The notes: generated from the letters alone by a model not told the origin. Positions 8,219 through 19,209 are shown, counted from the stretch's first letter. The stretch: DNA of 64,000 nucleotides from Chthoniobacteraceae bacterium (GCA_028293625.1 JAQGOL010000022.1:1-64000); one strand, 5' to 3'. A program made the numbers and translations.

Positions 8219-9271
8219 TTACTGCGTTACGGGCTCCGCGCCAGCATCATCAGATGGGGCGGCAGCTCCCGGCGCAGGCGGCAGAAGGACCTGCTCAAGC
8301 CTGGTCACCCAGGCGCCGGCGCTCGGATGGGTCGGAAAACTTTTGATCAACGTGAACATATCGGTGATCGCTCGATTTTTTTGTCCCAAAAGCAGTTCAT
8401 CCTGCGCCTTTTTCCAAAGCAACTCCGGCCGGCGGGTCTGGGTGAATTTATCGCTCTCAAAGGAGAGCCCTGTCCGCGCGGCTGCCTCCCCTTCCCGTTT
8501 GATTTTCATATCCCAAAACTCCAGCACACGCGCGTCCTTCTCCAAACGCAACTCGGGCAGGATCACATTCTGGAAGATCCCTTCGACATTGCCGGGCGAT
8601 TGCTCCCAGCCTGTCACATTGACAAAGTCGCCGATTTTAAGCGCCTGCACGGGCACGCTTCCGGCCAAACCGGTCTTGATGATTTGATCATGCATGCGTT
8701 TGACCTCCTCTTCATCCTTGGTTTTCCCCTTCGCAGCCGGCCGTTTGTTTGTGGCAGCGAGTTCTTTCTCGTGTTTAAGCCGCTCGCTGAACGCATCCAT
8801 GGCCACCTGGTCGGCAGTCACTTCCTTGGTATGCTGAATCACCGAGGCGAGAAGGTCCTTCACAGGCACGCCTGAGGAGCGCTGCAAAGTGATATGCAGC
8901 CAGTTAAAATAAAGGCGGGCCGCATTCTGCGCCTCCTTTTCCTCCAACGCTTCGCCATCCTTTTGTTTCCACTCCCGGAACTGCACATTTTCGCGCGGCG
9001 CCCCGTTAAATTGCACCTGCCGCACGGCTTCCTCCCATGCCGCCGCCGCCGCCGGTCCGCTGCCCGCCGCGGATTGCACGTCGCTGATCGCCTTGATCTT
9101 GTTGGCCTTGATCTGCGCGGCATGCTGCTCCTTCATCGTCTTAAGCGACTGGAGCAACTGGGCGATATCGACCGGGGAAGCATCGGGCTGCTGGGCAAAA
9201 AGGGAAAGCGGCGCGAGCAAAAGCTGGGACGCGATGGAAACGGAAAGGACTTGGAGAGATGGGAAACGCAT
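8219..9271 (-). CDS. Secreted protein of unknown function
   Basis: The 350-residue product begins MRFPSLQVLSV with a Sec signal peptide ending near SLFAQQ. The rest is mostly helical and charged. It has an Ala-rich stretch, a Lys/Glu-rich stretch (GKTKDEEEVKRM), and a conserved-looking block with WEQSPGNVEGIFQNVILPELR. A Pro/Ala-rich tail closes it. No enzyme motif was seen. It sits between ybeY and clpS with short gaps, so it probably belongs to the same transcript. I do not recognise the family. It may be a lineage-restricted periplasmic protein. Confidence 0.7.
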   Translation of the reverse strand: MRFPSLQVLSVSIASQLLLAPLSLFAQQPDASPVDIAQLLQSLKTMKEQHAAQIKANKIKAISDVQSAAGSGPAAAAAWEEAVRQVQFNGAPRENVQFREWKQKDGEALEEKEAQNAARLYFNWLHITLQRSSGVPVKDLLASVIQHTKEVTADQVAMDAFSERLKHEKELAATNKRPAAKGKTKDEEEVKRMHDQIIKTGLAGSVPVQALKIGDFVNVTGWEQSPGNVEGIFQNVILPELRLEKDARVLEFWDMKIKREGEAAARTGLSFESDKFTQTRRPELLWKKAQDELLLGQKNRAITDMFTLIKSFPTHPSAGAWVTRLEQVLLPPAPGAAAPSDDAGAEPVTQ

Positions 9272-9296
9272 GGGGAACGGGGGTTAATAAAAGGAC

Positions 9297-9752
9297 TCAA
9301 CGGGCGCCTTCGGGGACGGGAAGTTGATCGATGCACTCCCTGAGGATGCGGTCTTGAACTTGATGCATCCGCTTAAAGTCGCGCGATGTGGAGTCTTCAA
9401 ATCCATTGAGGTGAAGCAAGCCGTGCACCGTGTAAAGCGCTAATTCCTGCTCGATGGCGTGCCCGTAATGCGCCGCGTTTTCCCGGGCCGTTTCCGCGCT
9501 GATCACAATCTCCCCGTGCTCGAATGTAATCACGTCGGTCGCCCCGGGAACGGCCATGAAATCCATATGCACCCGCGCGATCACCCGGTCGGAGACAATC
9601 GCCACATCGACTTCTTCCAACGCTTTTAAGGCAAACTTGCCATCCGCGGATTCCTCCCTGCATTTCTCCAATGCAAGGAGGCTGATCCGGCGCAGCCACC
9701 TCAGATCAAAGCGAACGGTCCGCTGCCGGTTCTGGATGGAGAGCGTCTGCAT
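9297..9752 (-). CDS. ybeY: YbeY, endoribonuclease for rRNA maturation
   Basis: The 151-residue protein matches YbeY in length and order of motifs: VAIVSDRVIARVH, then PGATDVITFEHGEIVIS, then the metal site HGLLHLNGFED near the C-terminus. YbeY is a zinc-dependent RNase that helps 16S rRNA 3' processing and 70S quality control. The usual site is HGxLHLxGYDH. Here His110 and His114 are kept but the third ligand position is Asp120, so zinc would be held by two His and one Asp. It lies 36 bases after acnA and 25 bases before the next gene, consistent with a shared transcript. Confidence 0.92.
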   Translation of the reverse strand: MQTLSIQNRQRTVRFDLRWLRRISLLALEKCREESADGKFALKALEEVDVAIVSDRVIARVHMDFMAVPGATDVITFEHGEIVISAETARENAAHYGHAIEQELALYTVHGLLHLNGFEDSTSRDFKRMHQVQDRILRECIDQLPVPEGAR

Positions 9753-9788
9753 GCGTTTAAAAAAAACGGCCGCCGAAGCGGCGCCTGG

Positions 9789-12632
9789 TTATTGGGCGAC
9801 GAGTTCGCGCAGCACGAATGGCAGGATGCCGCCGTGCCGGTAATAATCGACTTCAATGCCCGTATCGATGCGGCTGCGCAAAACAACTTCCAAACGATGG
9901 CCGTCCGCGCGGTGGATCACCAGCGTCACGTTGCTCATCGGCTTGATGTTGTCGTCGAGTCCAAGCAGATCAAACGTTTCAGTCCCATCGAGATTGAGGG
10001 TCTGCGCGTTGACACCTTCGGCAAATTGCAACGGAAGCACACCCATTCCAACCAGGTTGGAACGATGAATCCGCTCGAAGCTGGCAGCCACGACGGCTTT
10101 TACCCCGAGCAATTTGGTCCCTTTGGCCGCCCAATCGCGCGAACTGCCGGTCCCATATTCCTGGCCCGCGAAGATAATGAGCGGCACATCGGCGGCCTGA
10201 TACTTGATCGCCGCGTCAAAGATCGGCATCACCACGCCATTGGGCTGGTGTTTGGTCACGCCTCCTTCGATCCCGGGCACCATAAGGTTCTTGATCCGCA
10301 CATTGGCAAACGTGCCGCGTGTCATCACGCGATCGTTGCCGCGCCGGCTTCCGTAGCTGTTGAAATCTTCAAACGCCACGCCATGGGCAAGCAGGTATTC
10401 GCCGGCGGGCGACGTTTTCTTAATCGCTCCGGCGGGACTGATGTGATCGGTCGTCACGCTGTCGCCGAAAATCCCCAGGGCGCGCGCATTGCGGATCTCG
10501 GAAATGGTGCCGGCGCCCGGACCGAAGTTCTGGAAGAAAGGCGGTTCCTGGATGTAGGTGCTCTCGGTGTCCCACGCGTAAACCTGACCCGTGGTGGAGG
10601 GAATCTCGTTCCACTTCGGATTCTGGCCGGCGAAATCGCTGTAGAGCCGGCGGAACACATCGGGCGCCACCGTGCTTTCCACCAGCGCCCGCACTTCCTC
10701 GAGCGTAGGCCAGAGATCGCGCAGGTAAACCGGGTTCCCATCACGATCCTTGCCGATCGGATCACGGCTCATATCGATATCAACCGTCCCGGCCAGCGCA
10801 AATGCCACCACCAGCGGCGGCGACATCAGGAAGTTGGCCTTGATGCTCTGATGCACGCGCGCTTCAAAATTGCGGTTCCCGCTTAGCACGCTCGCCGCGA
10901 CGAGATCATGCTGGGAAAGGGCGTCTTCAATGTGCGGATGCAACGGGCCGCTGTTTCCGATGCAGGTCGTGCATCCGTAACCGACCACGTTGAAGCCGAG
11001 CCGATCGAGGTAGTTTTGCAATCCTGTCTTGGCAAGGTAATCGGAGACGACACGCGACCCTGGCCCGAGCGAGGTTTTCACCGAGGCATCGACCGCAAGG
11101 CCGCGTTCCACCGCGCGTTTTGCCAGAAGACCGGCGGCGAGCATGACACTCGGGTTGCTCGTATTGGTGCAACTGGTGATGGCGGCAATCAGGACGCTGC
11201 CATGGCCCAGTGCCACGTCGCCGCGTTTATACGGGCTTCCGCCAAGGTCCTGCACCGGCGTGGGGGTCGGCCGGTTGGCCGTCATTTCGAGTTTGTTGAC
11301 CGGCTCGCCTTCTTCGAGATGCCCGCGCCTGGTGTCGGTGGAAAGAAGCGTGTCGGTTTGTTCGTGTGTGGAACTATTGATCCGCACTTCAAAACGTTCG
11401 GTCATGTCGACCCCAGCCTTGCCGTAACCGCCTTCAGCCGTTGTCTTTTCCAAAAGCCCGCGGAAGGTCTCCTTCAGAGCGGGCAATTCGATGCGGTCCT
11501 GCGGGCGGCGCGGGCCGGCGACCGCGGGCACCACGGTGGAAAGATCAAGCTCAAGATCCGTGCTGTAGTCGATGTCGCCCTTGGCTGGGATGCCCCAAAG
11601 CCTCTGCGCTTTGTAATAATTCTCAAAAGCGATTACGAGATCGTCCGGACGGCCGGTCACGCGCAAATAAGCGGAGGTCTGCTCATCAATTGGGAAGAAC
11701 CCCATCGTCGCGCCGTATTCCGGAGCCATGTTCGCAATCGTGGCGCGATCGACCACCGCCAACGATTTCGCGCCTGTGCCGAAGAACTCGACAAACTTGC
11801 CGACCACCTTCGCCTTGCGAAGCATCTGCGTGATGTGCAGCACAAGATCGGTGGCGGTAACACCTTCCTGCAATGCGCCCGTGAGATTCACCCCGACCAC
11901 TTCCGGGGTCAGGAAATAGACCGGCTGCCCGAGCATGCCCGCTTCGGCTTCAATTCCGCCAACGCCCCAGCCGACCACGCCGAGCCCGTTGATCATCGTC
12001 GTGTGCGAATCGGTGCCAACGAGCGTATCCGGGAAATAAACCTCGCCGCGCTCGAGGATCCCCTTGGCGAGAAACTCCAGGTTAACCTGATGCACAATGC
12101 CGATGCCCGGAGGCACGACGCCAAAAGTCTTGAATGCCTGCTGACCCCATTTCAGCAGCATGTAACGCTCGCGATTGCGTTTGAACTCGAGCTCCAGATT
12201 GCGCTCAAGCGAATCCGGGGCGCCAAAGAAATCGACCTGCACGCTGTGATCGACCACCAGATCGACCGGCACCAATGGCTCAATCATTTCCGGATCGCGT
12301 CCCATCCCGGCCACCGTCGAGCGCATCGCGGCCAGATCGACGAGAAGCGGCACCCCGGTGAAATCCTGAAGGACGACGCGCGCCACGACAAACGGGATCT
12401 CCACCTGCTCGGGTGATTTGGCGCACCAATTGGCCAGGCGCCGCACATCCTCCGGGTTGACCTTTTTGCCGTCGCAATTGCGCAGCACCGATTCCAGCAC
12501 GATCCGGATGCTCACAGGCAGCCTCGAAATCGGCCCGACTCCCGCCTTCTCCAGGGCTGGCAGTGAAAAAAAGCGGCCTTCTTTGCCGCCGCCGAGATCG
12601 AAGTTTTGGAGTGTGTTAAAAGCGTCGTTCAT
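9789..12632 (-). CDS. acnA: Aconitate hydratase A (TCA cycle)
   Basis: The 947-residue protein belongs to the AcnA/IRP1 type, which interconverts citrate and isocitrate using a [4Fe-4S] cluster. Cluster ligands appear as Cys488 ([10 protein letters not shown]) and Cys554/Cys557 ([12 protein letters not shown]). Substrate-site motifs [29 protein letters not shown] and, near the C-terminus, [16 protein letters not shown] are intact. It is about 50 residues longer than usual. The extra length lies around 395-470, between domain 3 and the first cluster Cys, and is polar. A 21-bp repeat array lies upstream of its start. Confidence 0.96.
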   Translation of the reverse strand: MNDAFNTLQNFDLGGGKEGRFFSLPALEKAGVGPISRLPVSIRIVLESVLRNCDGKKVNPEDVRRLANWCAKSPEQVEIPFVVARVVLQDFTGVPLLVDLAAMRSTVAGMGRDPEMIEPLVPVDLVVDHSVQVDFFGAPDSLERNLELEFKRNRERYMLLKWGQQAFKTFGVVPPGIGIVHQVNLEFLAKGILERGEVYFPDTLVGTDSHTTMINGLGVVGWGVGGIEAEAGMLGQPVYFLTPEVVGVNLTGALQEGVTATDLVLHITQMLRKAKVVGKFVEFFGTGAKSLAVVDRATIANMAPEYGATMGFFPIDEQTSAYLRVTGRPDDLVIAFENYYKAQRLWGIPAKGDIDYSTDLELDLSTVVPAVAGPRRPQDRIELPALKETFRGLLEKTTAEGGYGKAGVDMTERFEVRINSSTHEQTDTLLSTDTRRGHLEEGEPVNKLEMTANRPTPTPVQDLGGSPYKRGDVALGHGSVLIAAITSCTNTSNPSVMLAAGLLAKRAVERGLAVDASVKTSLGPGSRVVSDYLAKTGLQNYLDRLGFNVVGYGCTTCIGNSGPLHPHIEDALSQHDLVAASVLSGNRNFEARVHQSIKANFLMSPPLVVAFALAGTVDIDMSRDPIGKDRDGNPVYLRDLWPTLEEVRALVESTVAPDVFRRLYSDFAGQNPKWNEIPSTTGQVYAWDTESTYIQEPPFFQNFGPGAGTISEIRNARALGIFGDSVTTDHISPAGAIKKTSPAGEYLLAHGVAFEDFNSYGSRRGNDRVMTRGTFANVRIKNLMVPGIEGGVTKHQPNGVVMPIFDAAIKYQAADVPLIIFAGQEYGTGSSRDWAAKGTKLLGVKAVVAASFERIHRSNLVGMGVLPLQFAEGVNAQTLNLDGTETFDLLGLDDNIKPMSNVTLVIHRADGHRLEVVLRSRIDTGIEVDYYRHGGILPFVLRELVAQ

Positions 12633-12743
12633 GGTCGTGAATTGGAAGCAGAGAGAAGAAAGCGAATGGACGCCAGATGGGAAGTGCGAAATGCCGGGGG
12701 TTGCCGCGCGCGCAAGTCATTGCAGGACTCGTGCAAAGCCCGG

Positions 12744-13037
12744 AAATGACCAGTTGCACCTTATCAATCCCGGCGAGGGATGCAACAATGGCGCCGTTGA
12801 ACCCTGCAATGACTCCTTGCGACCTGACAATGACGGCGTCGGACTTCACAATGACGCCGTGCAACTCAACAATCGCGGCGTCGCACTTCACAATGGCCGC
12901 TCGTCCCTTAACAATGACGCCGTGCAACTCAACAATCGCGGCGTTACCCGCAGCAATGGCTGCTTTCGCCTTATCAATGGCGGCGTGGATCGCAGCAATG
13001 CCCGATTGGAGTTCAACAACGGCTTTTATTCCCGCTT
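12744..13037. repeat. 21-bp degenerate tandem repeat array
   Basis: Fourteen or so 21-base units follow each other, anchored by CAAT at 12765, 12786, 12807, 12828, 12849, 12870, 12891, 12912, 12933, 12954, 12975 and 12996. A weaker unit lies on each side. The best-conserved units read CAATGACGCCGTGCAACTCAA; this unit occurs at 12849 and again at 12912. Because 21 is a multiple of 3, several frames stay open on both strands as heptad-like peptides. None has a credible start and Shine-Dalgarno, so I treat it as intergenic. The last unit runs over the apbE stop codon at 13026-13028. Confidence 0.85.
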
Positions 13038-14036
13038 CCAGCGGCTCGATTCGAGAAACTCGATCTTTTCAGCCGGTTTACGAACCAGATGCGCGGCCGC
13101 ATCGGGCGTTTCTTCAATCAACTTCAAGCCGCGGTCGGGTCCAAGCACGCTGACAGCCGTTGCGAGGCTATCCGCGGTGATACAGTTGGAGGCCACAATT
13201 GTGACAAGCGAGTGATCGGTCAACCCGAGGCCCGTGTGCGGGTCGACAATATGCGAATAACGCACCCCGCCAATCTCGAGCCGTTGGAAAACATCGCCGC
13301 TGGTGGCAATCGCGCGATTTTTCAGAAATAAAATCTGCGCGGCGGGAGCGCCAGGCAGATCGAGCGCGGCGACTTCAATCCTCCAGCCCGGTTGATCGGG
13401 GGGCGGATCGCCCGCCGCCATATCGCCACTGCCGCCAACCAGGGCGATTGGAATTCCTCGGCGACGCAATACCGAGAGCGCTTCATCGACGGCGTATCCT
13501 TTGGCGATGGCGCCGAGATCGAGCCGCATCTCCGGCTTAAGCAGCTCCACCGTGTGCAAAGCCGCGTCGAGCCGCATATTTTTAAATCCGACCCGTGACC
13601 GCATCTCAGCGAGCAATTCGGCGCCTGGGAGTTCCTGTTTGCGCCGAGCGCGCCGCCAGGTGTTCACGAGCGGGCCGACGGTGACATCAAAAGCGCCATC
13701 GGTTTTTTCGGCCAACGCCTGGGAACATTCCAGGACACGCCAAAGATCCGGGCTCACCGGCACCGCTTTCCCCTGCCCCGAGCTGAGCGAAAGCCGGCTC
13801 AGTTCGCTCCCGCTATCGTAATCGCTTAGCACGCCATTGAGCTGGGCGATCCGCTCAAAAGCGGCGTCCGCGGACTGACGCGCGACGGTTTCATCAGCCG
13901 CATAAAGCGTGATATGAAACGGCAACCCCATTTCCGCTTTTTCAAATGCGAACCGGGTCAGGTTCTCGCCGCGCGCCTCCCACGCTGAGGCAAGGGCAAC
14001 GAGTAAAAGGGCCGTTTTTCTGAGTGAAATATTCAT
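13026..14036 (-). CDS. apbE: ApbE, FAD:protein FMN transferase
   Basis: The ATG at 14036 gives a signal peptide (MNISLRKTALLLVALASAW), expected for the periplasmic form. The roughly 336-residue protein has ApbE motifs: an N-terminal MGLPFHITLYA strand, DYDSGSELSRL, GAFDVTVGPLV, LDLGAIAKGYAVDEAL, VGGSGDM, and YSHIVDPHTG near the C-terminus. ApbE links FMN from FAD to Thr in flavoproteins such as NqrB/C or RnfG and needs Mg2+. It is encoded alone. Its last codons overlap the 21-bp repeat array, so its C-terminal residues may vary between strains. Confidence 0.93.
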   Translation of the reverse strand: MNISLRKTALLLVALASAWEARGENLTRFAFEKAEMGLPFHITLYAADETVARQSADAAFERIAQLNGVLSDYDSGSELSRLSLSSGQGKAVPVSPDLWRVLECSQALAEKTDGAFDVTVGPLVNTWRRARRKQELPGAELLAEMRSRVGFKNMRLDAALHTVELLKPEMRLDLGAIAKGYAVDEALSVLRRRGIPIALVGGSGDMAAGDPPPDQPGWRIEVAALDLPGAPAAQILFLKNRAIATSGDVFQRLEIGGVRYSHIVDPHTGLGLTDHSLVTIVASNCITADSLATAVSVLGPDRGLKLIEETPDAAAHLVRKPAEKIEFLESSRWKRE

Positions 14037-14142
14037 CCGATGCCGGGAGCATTGGCATAAAACGGCTTTGGTTAAAGGCCGATTATCGCGCGAAAAAGCG
14101 CTGGCCGATGACACTCCTCAAAGCGCGTGCTAGCGTGGCCCG

Positions 14143-16359
14143 ATGGCTCCATCCACCTTTCAGCTCCAGTCCAGTTACGCTCCGAAAGGGGATCAGGAGC
14201 AGGCAATCGCCAAGCTTGTTAAATCACTTGAAGCGGGCAACCGGCACCAGACGCTGCTCGGAGTCACCGGCTCGGGCAAGACGTTCACGGCCGCCAACGT
14301 GCTCCAGCAGCTCAACCGGCCCACCCTCATCATCTCCCACAACAAGACCCTGGCCGCGCAGCTCTACTCCGAGTTCAAACAGTTTTTCCCCGATAACGCC
14401 GTCGAGTATTTTGTCAGTTACTTCGATTATTACCAGCCCGAGGCGTACATCCCGCGCAGCGACACGTACATCGAGAAGGATTCCTCGATTAACGAAGAGA
14501 TCGAACGGTTGCGACTCTCGACCACCTCCTCCCTGCTCTCCCGGCGGGATGTGATCGTCGTGGCGAGCGTCTCCTGCATCTACGGCCTCGGATCGCCCGA
14601 GGATTACAAAAACATGCTCCTGACGCTGAAACTCGGCCAGACGATCAGCCGGGAAGCGGCGCTCGGCAAACTTGTCGATATGCTTTACGAGCGCAACGAC
14701 ATCGCTTTCACCCGCGGCAAATTCCGGGTCCGCGGCGATGTGGTGGAAGTCGCGCCCGCCAACCTCGACGAGGAGGCCGTTCGCATTGAGTTTTTTGGGG
14801 ATGAAATCGACCGGATCACACGATTTGATCCGCTCACCGGCCATACGATCGATCAATTGACGATGTTCACCCTTTACCCGGCCAAACAGTTCGTCACACC
14901 GGCCGACAAGATGCGTGTCGCCATGGGGAGCATCCGCGAAGAGCTCGAACAGCGCGTCATTGAATTTGAGAAACAAGGCAAACTGCTTGAAGCGCAGCGC
15001 ATTAAACAGCGGACCGATTACGATCTGGAGATGATGCAGGAGATGGGGTTCTGCAGCGGCATCGAGAACTATTCGCGCCACCTGAGCGGCCGTCCGCCCG
15101 GGTCGCGTCCGTTTACGTTGCTCGACTTTTTTCCGCGCGATTTCCTGATGATCGTCGATGAATCGCACGCCTCAATCCCGCAGATTGGCGGCATGTATGA
15201 AGGCGACCGTTCCCGGAAGACGACCCTGGTCGATTACGGGTTCCGGCTTCCGAGCGCGCTCGACAACCGCCCATTGCGCTTCAAGGAGTTCATGGAAATG
15301 ACGGGCCAATCCGTTTACGTGAGCGCGACTCCCTCCGAGTTCGAAATCAAAAACTCGCTGGTCGGCAACACCACCTATGTCCCCCATTCGCGCACGCAAA
15401 TGGATCCCGAGGACGCCGTGGTGGTCGCGGGCGAGAGCGCGCTGGACCGGCGCAAACGGGCCCACTCATTTGTGCGGGTATCGCGCACCGACATGCCGGT
15501 CGAAGCGTTCGATGTCCGCACGCCGGGCGCGCCGCTGGTGGTCGAACAGATCATTCGCCCGACCGGGTTGCTTGATCCGAAGATCGGCGTGCGTCCGCTC
15601 AAGAATCAAATCGATGAGACGCTGGAGCTTTGCCGGCAGCGGATCGAGAAAAACGAGCGGATCCTCATCACCACGCTCACCAAGCGGACCGCCGAGGATC
15701 TTTCCGACTATCTCAAGGAGGTCGGATTAAAAGTGCGCTATCTGCACAGCGACATCGATACGATCCAGCGCGTGGAAATCCTCCGGGCATTGCGCGCCGC
15801 CGAGTTCGACGTGCTGGTTGGAATCAATCTTCTGCGCGAAGGGCTCGATCTGCCTGAAGTCTCGCTCGTCTGCATTCTCGACGCGGACAAGGAAGGCTAT
15901 TTGCGTTCCCAGACCTCGCTCATCCAGACCGCCGGCCGCGCCGCGCGGCATATCAACGGCGAGGTGGTCCTTTTTGCCGATGTCGTGACGCAAAGCATGG
16001 AAGCGCTCATGGCGATCAGCGATTACCGGCGCACCAAACAGATCGAATACAACACCAAACACGGCATCACTCCCCGCAGCGTGACCCGGGCCGTCCAGGA
16101 AAGCCTGCACACGATCCTCAAGGCGCGCGAGATGGAGGCGTCGGTCGTGCAGGAAGGCGGCGGCGACTTTAACCTGAGCGAAGTGCTGCGCGAACTCGAG
16201 TCCGAGATGCTTCAGGCATCCGGCAACCTGGAGTATGAACGCGCCGCCCTGCTCCGCGATCAGATCATGGAATTAAAGACCGGCACCGGCATCGACAAGA
16301 TCGAGCCGAAACGCCGCCCGACCAAATACGGCGCGAAACGTCCCAAGGCGCGGGCGTAG
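14143..16359 (+). CDS. uvrB: UvrB, excinuclease ABC subunit B
   Basis: The 738-residue protein has Walker A GVTGSGKT at residues 40-47, the damage-probing beta-hairpin ([12 protein letters not shown]), the helicase motif [27 protein letters not shown], and a C-terminal UVR domain ([13 protein letters not shown]) that contacts UvrC. It loads onto DNA with UvrA and verifies the lesion in nucleotide excision repair. It is somewhat longer than the usual 670 residues because of a basic tail ([12 protein letters not shown]). It is divergent from apbE. I did not see an obvious LexA operator upstream. Confidence 0.98.
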   Translation: MAPSTFQLQSSYAPKGDQEQAIAKLVKSLEAGNRHQTLLGVTGSGKTFTAANVLQQLNRPTLIISHNKTLAAQLYSEFKQFFPDNAVEYFVSYFDYYQPEAYIPRSDTYIEKDSSINEEIERLRLSTTSSLLSRRDVIVVASVSCIYGLGSPEDYKNMLLTLKLGQTISREAALGKLVDMLYERNDIAFTRGKFRVRGDVVEVAPANLDEEAVRIEFFGDEIDRITRFDPLTGHTIDQLTMFTLYPAKQFVTPADKMRVAMGSIREELEQRVIEFEKQGKLLEAQRIKQRTDYDLEMMQEMGFCSGIENYSRHLSGRPPGSRPFTLLDFFPRDFLMIVDESHASIPQIGGMYEGDRSRKTTLVDYGFRLPSALDNRPLRFKEFMEMTGQSVYVSATPSEFEIKNSLVGNTTYVPHSRTQMDPEDAVVVAGESALDRRKRAHSFVRVSRTDMPVEAFDVRTPGAPLVVEQIIRPTGLLDPKIGVRPLKNQIDETLELCRQRIEKNERILITTLTKRTAEDLSDYLKEVGLKVRYLHSDIDTIQRVEILRALRAAEFDVLVGINLLREGLDLPEVSLVCILDADKEGYLRSQTSLIQTAGRAARHINGEVVLFADVVTQSMEALMAISDYRRTKQIEYNTKHGITPRSVTRAVQESLHTILKAREMEASVVQEGGGDFNLSEVLRELESEMLQASGNLEYERAALLRDQIMELKTGTGIDKIEPKRRPTKYGAKRPKARA

Positions 16360-16393
16360 ACCTTCTTTAATCCAGTCGAGGATAGAAAGTGAT

Positions 16394-17464
16394 CTATTGC
16401 GCCGGCATGGTCTGGCGGCGCAACTGGCCGCACGCGGCGGCGATGTCGTGGCCTTTTTCGCGGCGGATTGTCGCCGGGATCTGAGCCGCATCGAGGATTG
16501 CCATGAACGCGTCCTGACGTTCTTCGCTTGGGCGTTTCCACTCAAGGCCGTCGACGATGTTGTAAGGGATGCAATTAACCTTCGCACGGACCTTGCGGAC
16601 CAGACGGACCAGGGCTGCCGCATCCTCGGGCCGATCGTTTATGCCTTCGATGAGGATGTATTCAAACGTAAGCTGCTGCTTTTTGTGCTCGGTGTAATAA
16701 ACGCAGGCCTCCATCAGCACCGCGAGCGGGTACTTGCGATTGACCGGCATGATCTGCTGGCGCACTTCGTCGGTGGCGCCATGGAGCGAAATGGCCAGCC
16801 GCACCTGAAGCGGTTGATCCGCCAATTCCCGGATCTGCGGCGCGAGCCCGCTGGTGGAAATCGTGATGCGGCGCGCGCCGAGCACGACGCCCCAGGGCGC
16901 GTTGATGATCGAGACCGCCTGCATGAGATTCGCAAAATTGGCCATCGGCTCGCCCATCCCCATAAAGACGATGTTATTGATCCGTTCCCCGCTGATTTCC
17001 TCCACGCGCAGCACCTGACTGACGATTTCACCCGCGTTTAGGTTGCGGCTCCATCCATCCAGGCCGCTTGCGCAAAACTTGCAGCCATAAGCACAGCCCA
17101 CCTGTGAAGAGACGCAAAGGGTGCGTCGATCGGAAGCCTCGCCATAAAGGGCAGGGGAAGCGGGAATGAGCACGGTTTCAATCAGAGCGCCGTCCGCGAG
17201 CCGGAAGAGATATTTGCGGGTGGTATCGTCGGAGCCAAGGACGCGGATGGCGGCGAGATCATCAAAGGAGAAACTTTCACTGAGCTGGACCCGGAGCGCG
17301 GCAGGCAGATCGCTCATCGCAGCAAACGATTTGACCCGCTTTTCGTAGATCCACTGCATGACTTGTTTGGCCCGGTATTTAGGCTGTCCGAGCGCGGCCA
17401 GGCGGGTGCCCAACTCCTCCAGGGTAAGCGAATGAATCGATGTAAGAACGGCGGAACTCTCCAT
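16394..17464 (-). CDS. rlmN: RlmN, dual-specificity 23S rRNA/tRNA adenine-C2 methyltransferase
   Basis: From the ATG at 17464, preceded by GAAGG, the product has about 356 residues. It carries the radical-SAM CX3CX2C motif GCAYGCKFC (Cys124, 128, 131). MGMGEPMANFANLM forms the SAM-binding GGE-like region, and ITISTSGLAPQI and HGATDEVRQQIMP follow. RlmN methylates A2503 of 23S rRNA and A37 of some tRNAs, using a methyl-Cys intermediate; a Cys near the C-terminus (AAACGQL) fits the second catalytic Cys. A longer N-terminal extension is possible but lacks family similarity. It is convergent with uvrB. Confidence 0.96.
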   Translation of the reverse strand: MESSAVLTSIHSLTLEELGTRLAALGQPKYRAKQVMQWIYEKRVKSFAAMSDLPAALRVQLSESFSFDDLAAIRVLGSDDTTRKYLFRLADGALIETVLIPASPALYGEASDRRTLCVSSQVGCAYGCKFCASGLDGWSRNLNAGEIVSQVLRVEEISGERINNIVFMGMGEPMANFANLMQAVSIINAPWGVVLGARRITISTSGLAPQIRELADQPLQVRLAISLHGATDEVRQQIMPVNRKYPLAVLMEACVYYTEHKKQQLTFEYILIEGINDRPEDAAALVRLVRKVRAKVNCIPYNIVDGLEWKRPSEERQDAFMAILDAAQIPATIRREKGHDIAAACGQLRRQTMPAQ

Positions 17465-17604
17465 GGCAACACCTTCGCCCAGAGGCAGCCCTTCGCCAAG
17501 CCTTCGCGTGCGTTCAATTCCCGGACAGCTCCGGAGGTCAAAATCAGGGAAAAGATCGGCATTGAATCCGCGACCGGCCCACCTACTCTCCCCCGCCCGC
17601 ACTT

Positions 17605-18117
17605 ATGCCCAAACCGAACGAGATTTTCGCCCGTATGTCGCCTGAAGTGGCGGCTGATATTTTCACCTTTTTAACCGAAAAAGAGAAAGCGCTCTACAAG
17701 GCCACCATTGATACGTTGGCCAAACAGCGCAAGCTGCGCCCTGTTTTCGTCGAGCGCAAACCGCGTCCGGAACGCAATGCCTGGATGCAGGAGAACCTCG
17801 GCAAAAAACAGAGTGAAGCCGTGGCCGCGCATCTCCTCCAGATCTGGCTGGTTGGCGCGCAGTCCAAACTGCTCTGTGATTTCCTCGACGGCTTTGGCAT
17901 TGAGCACGATGAGAACGGCACCGTTGATGCCCTGCCTCCCGCCCCCGCAAAAGCCGATGTGGCGCGCGTGGTCGACTCGCTTTTAGCCAATCACCCTGCG
18001 GGTGTGGTGGCCGTTTACCTCCACGCATTCCAAGCTTTTGATGAACACGGCTGGCCGAGCCTGGCTGAACTGCTCGCCGAAGATGAGCGCCTGAAACTGA
18101 GCCCCGCGGCTGAGTAA
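17605..18117 (+). CDS. Conserved small cytoplasmic protein, unknown function
   Basis: The 170-residue product is soluble and helical. It begins MPKPNEIFARMSPEVAADIF and has a basic stretch around 45-60 (ERKPRPERNAWM), then an aliphatic segment (AAHLLQIWLVGAQSKLL). It has no signal peptide and no metal-binding or catalytic motif that I can name. It is divergent from rlmN with a gap of about 140 bases. Codon use matches its neighbours, so it looks real. I cannot name a family. Confidence 0.65.
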   Translation: MPKPNEIFARMSPEVAADIFTFLTEKEKALYKATIDTLAKQRKLRPVFVERKPRPERNAWMQENLGKKQSEAVAAHLLQIWLVGAQSKLLCDFLDGFGIEHDENGTVDALPPAPAKADVARVVDSLLANHPAGVVAVYLHAFQAFDEHGWPSLAELLAEDERLKLSPAAE

Positions 18118-18204
18118 AAGCCAGGAATCGCGCCGCAGGCAGCCCCGGAAAGGGCCGGCTGCCATCTTGGGTTGCGCCGGAGCGTTACCGGAAGAGAATC
18201 AAAG

Positions 18205-19209
18205 ATGATCCTTTATTCCGTTCTCGATCTCTCTCCGATTTTGGAGGGAGGCGATGCGTCGCTGGCTTTCAGAAATACGCTCGACTTGGCAAAACACGTC
18301 GAGCATTGGGGTTACCACCGGTTCTGGCTGGCTGAACACCACAACATGTTGGGCATTGCCAGCGCCGCGACATCGGTTGTCATTGGTCATGTGGCCTCCG
18401 GCACCTCGCGGATCCGGGTCGGCTCGGGCGGCATCATGCTTCCCAACCACGCGCCCTTGGTCATCGCCGAACAATTTGGCACGCTTGAAGCGCTTTACCC
18501 CGGCCGTATCGATCTTGGAATCGGACGCGCACCGGGCGGCGATCAGAACACGGCCCGTGCCTTGCGCCGTTCCCTGGGAAGCAGCGGAGATACCTTTCCC
18601 CAGGATCTCATGGAATTGCGTTCCTATTTCCAGCCCGCCGCTCCCGAGCAGCTTGTAAAAGCAATTCCAGGCGCCGGTTTGAAAATTCCCATTTACCTTC
18701 TCGGATCGAGCGATTTCAGCGCCCGGCTGGCAGCCGAGCTTGGGCTTCCATTTGCTTTTGCCTCCCATTTCGCGCCCGATTACCTCTTCCCCGCCCTCGA
18801 TCTCTACCGCAAAGGATTTAAACCGTCCGCGATGCTCGATCGCCCGCATGTCATCGTCGGCGTGAATATTTTCAGCGCCGATACCGATGACGAGGCGCGC
18901 CATTTGTTTACCTCAATGCAGCAGCAATTTCTTAATTTGGTTCGGGGCCATCCGCGCCAGCTGCAGCCACCGGTCGACGCCATGGAATGGAATCCGCTTG
19001 AAGAGATGCATGTGGCCCGGATGACGCGCTGCTCGGCGGTCGGCGCTCCGGAAACCGTCCGCCAGCAACTTGTTCATCTGCTCGATCAGACCGGTGCAAA
19101 CGAGGTCATCGCCACCGCGCAGATCTTTGATCACGCGGCCCGGTTGCATTCTTTTGAACTGGCGGCCGGCGTCTTTGAGGAGATCAACTCCGCGATCGGT
19201 GTCCGATAA
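18205..19209 (+). CDS. LLM-class flavin-dependent oxidoreductase (luciferase-like)
   Basis: The ATG at 18205 gives the family N-terminus [19 protein letters not shown] lies upstream. The roughly 334-residue protein has the bacterial-luciferase TIM-barrel pattern: [19 protein letters not shown], then [17 protein letters not shown], then [23 protein letters not shown]. These motifs bind FMN or F420. This subgroup (MsnO8/YhbW-like) is FMN-linked with unknown substrate. It ends 24 bases before the convergent sensor kinase gene. There is no partner reductase nearby. Confidence 0.9.
   Translation: MILYSVLDLSPILEGGDASLAFRNTLDLAKHVEHWGYHRFWLAEHHNMLGIASAATSVVIGHVASGTSRIRVGSGGIMLPNHAPLVIAEQFGTLEALYPGRIDLGIGRAPGGDQNTARALRRSLGSSGDTFPQDLMELRSYFQPAAPEQLVKAIPGAGLKIPIYLLGSSDFSARLAAELGLPFAFASHFAPDYLFPALDLYRKGFKPSAMLDRPHVIVGVNIFSADTDDEARHLFTSMQQQFLNLVRGHPRQLQPPVDAMEWNPLEEMHVARMTRCSAVGAPETVRQQLVHLLDQTGANEVIATAQIFDHAARLHSFELAAGVFEEINSAIGVR

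Noticed and set aside
10908-12416. Long plus-strand reading frame of about 500 codons opposite acnA
   Set aside because: It is the antisense shadow of aconitase. Its composition is rich in His, Arg and Gly with no known motif, while acnA on the other strand is unmistakable.
12616-12927. Minus-strand heptad frame (AAIVELHGVIVK type) in the 21-bp array
   Set aside because: It has only a TTG start inside the repeats, no Shine-Dalgarno, and other frames are equally open because the unit is divisible by 3. Kept as a repeat, not as a gene.
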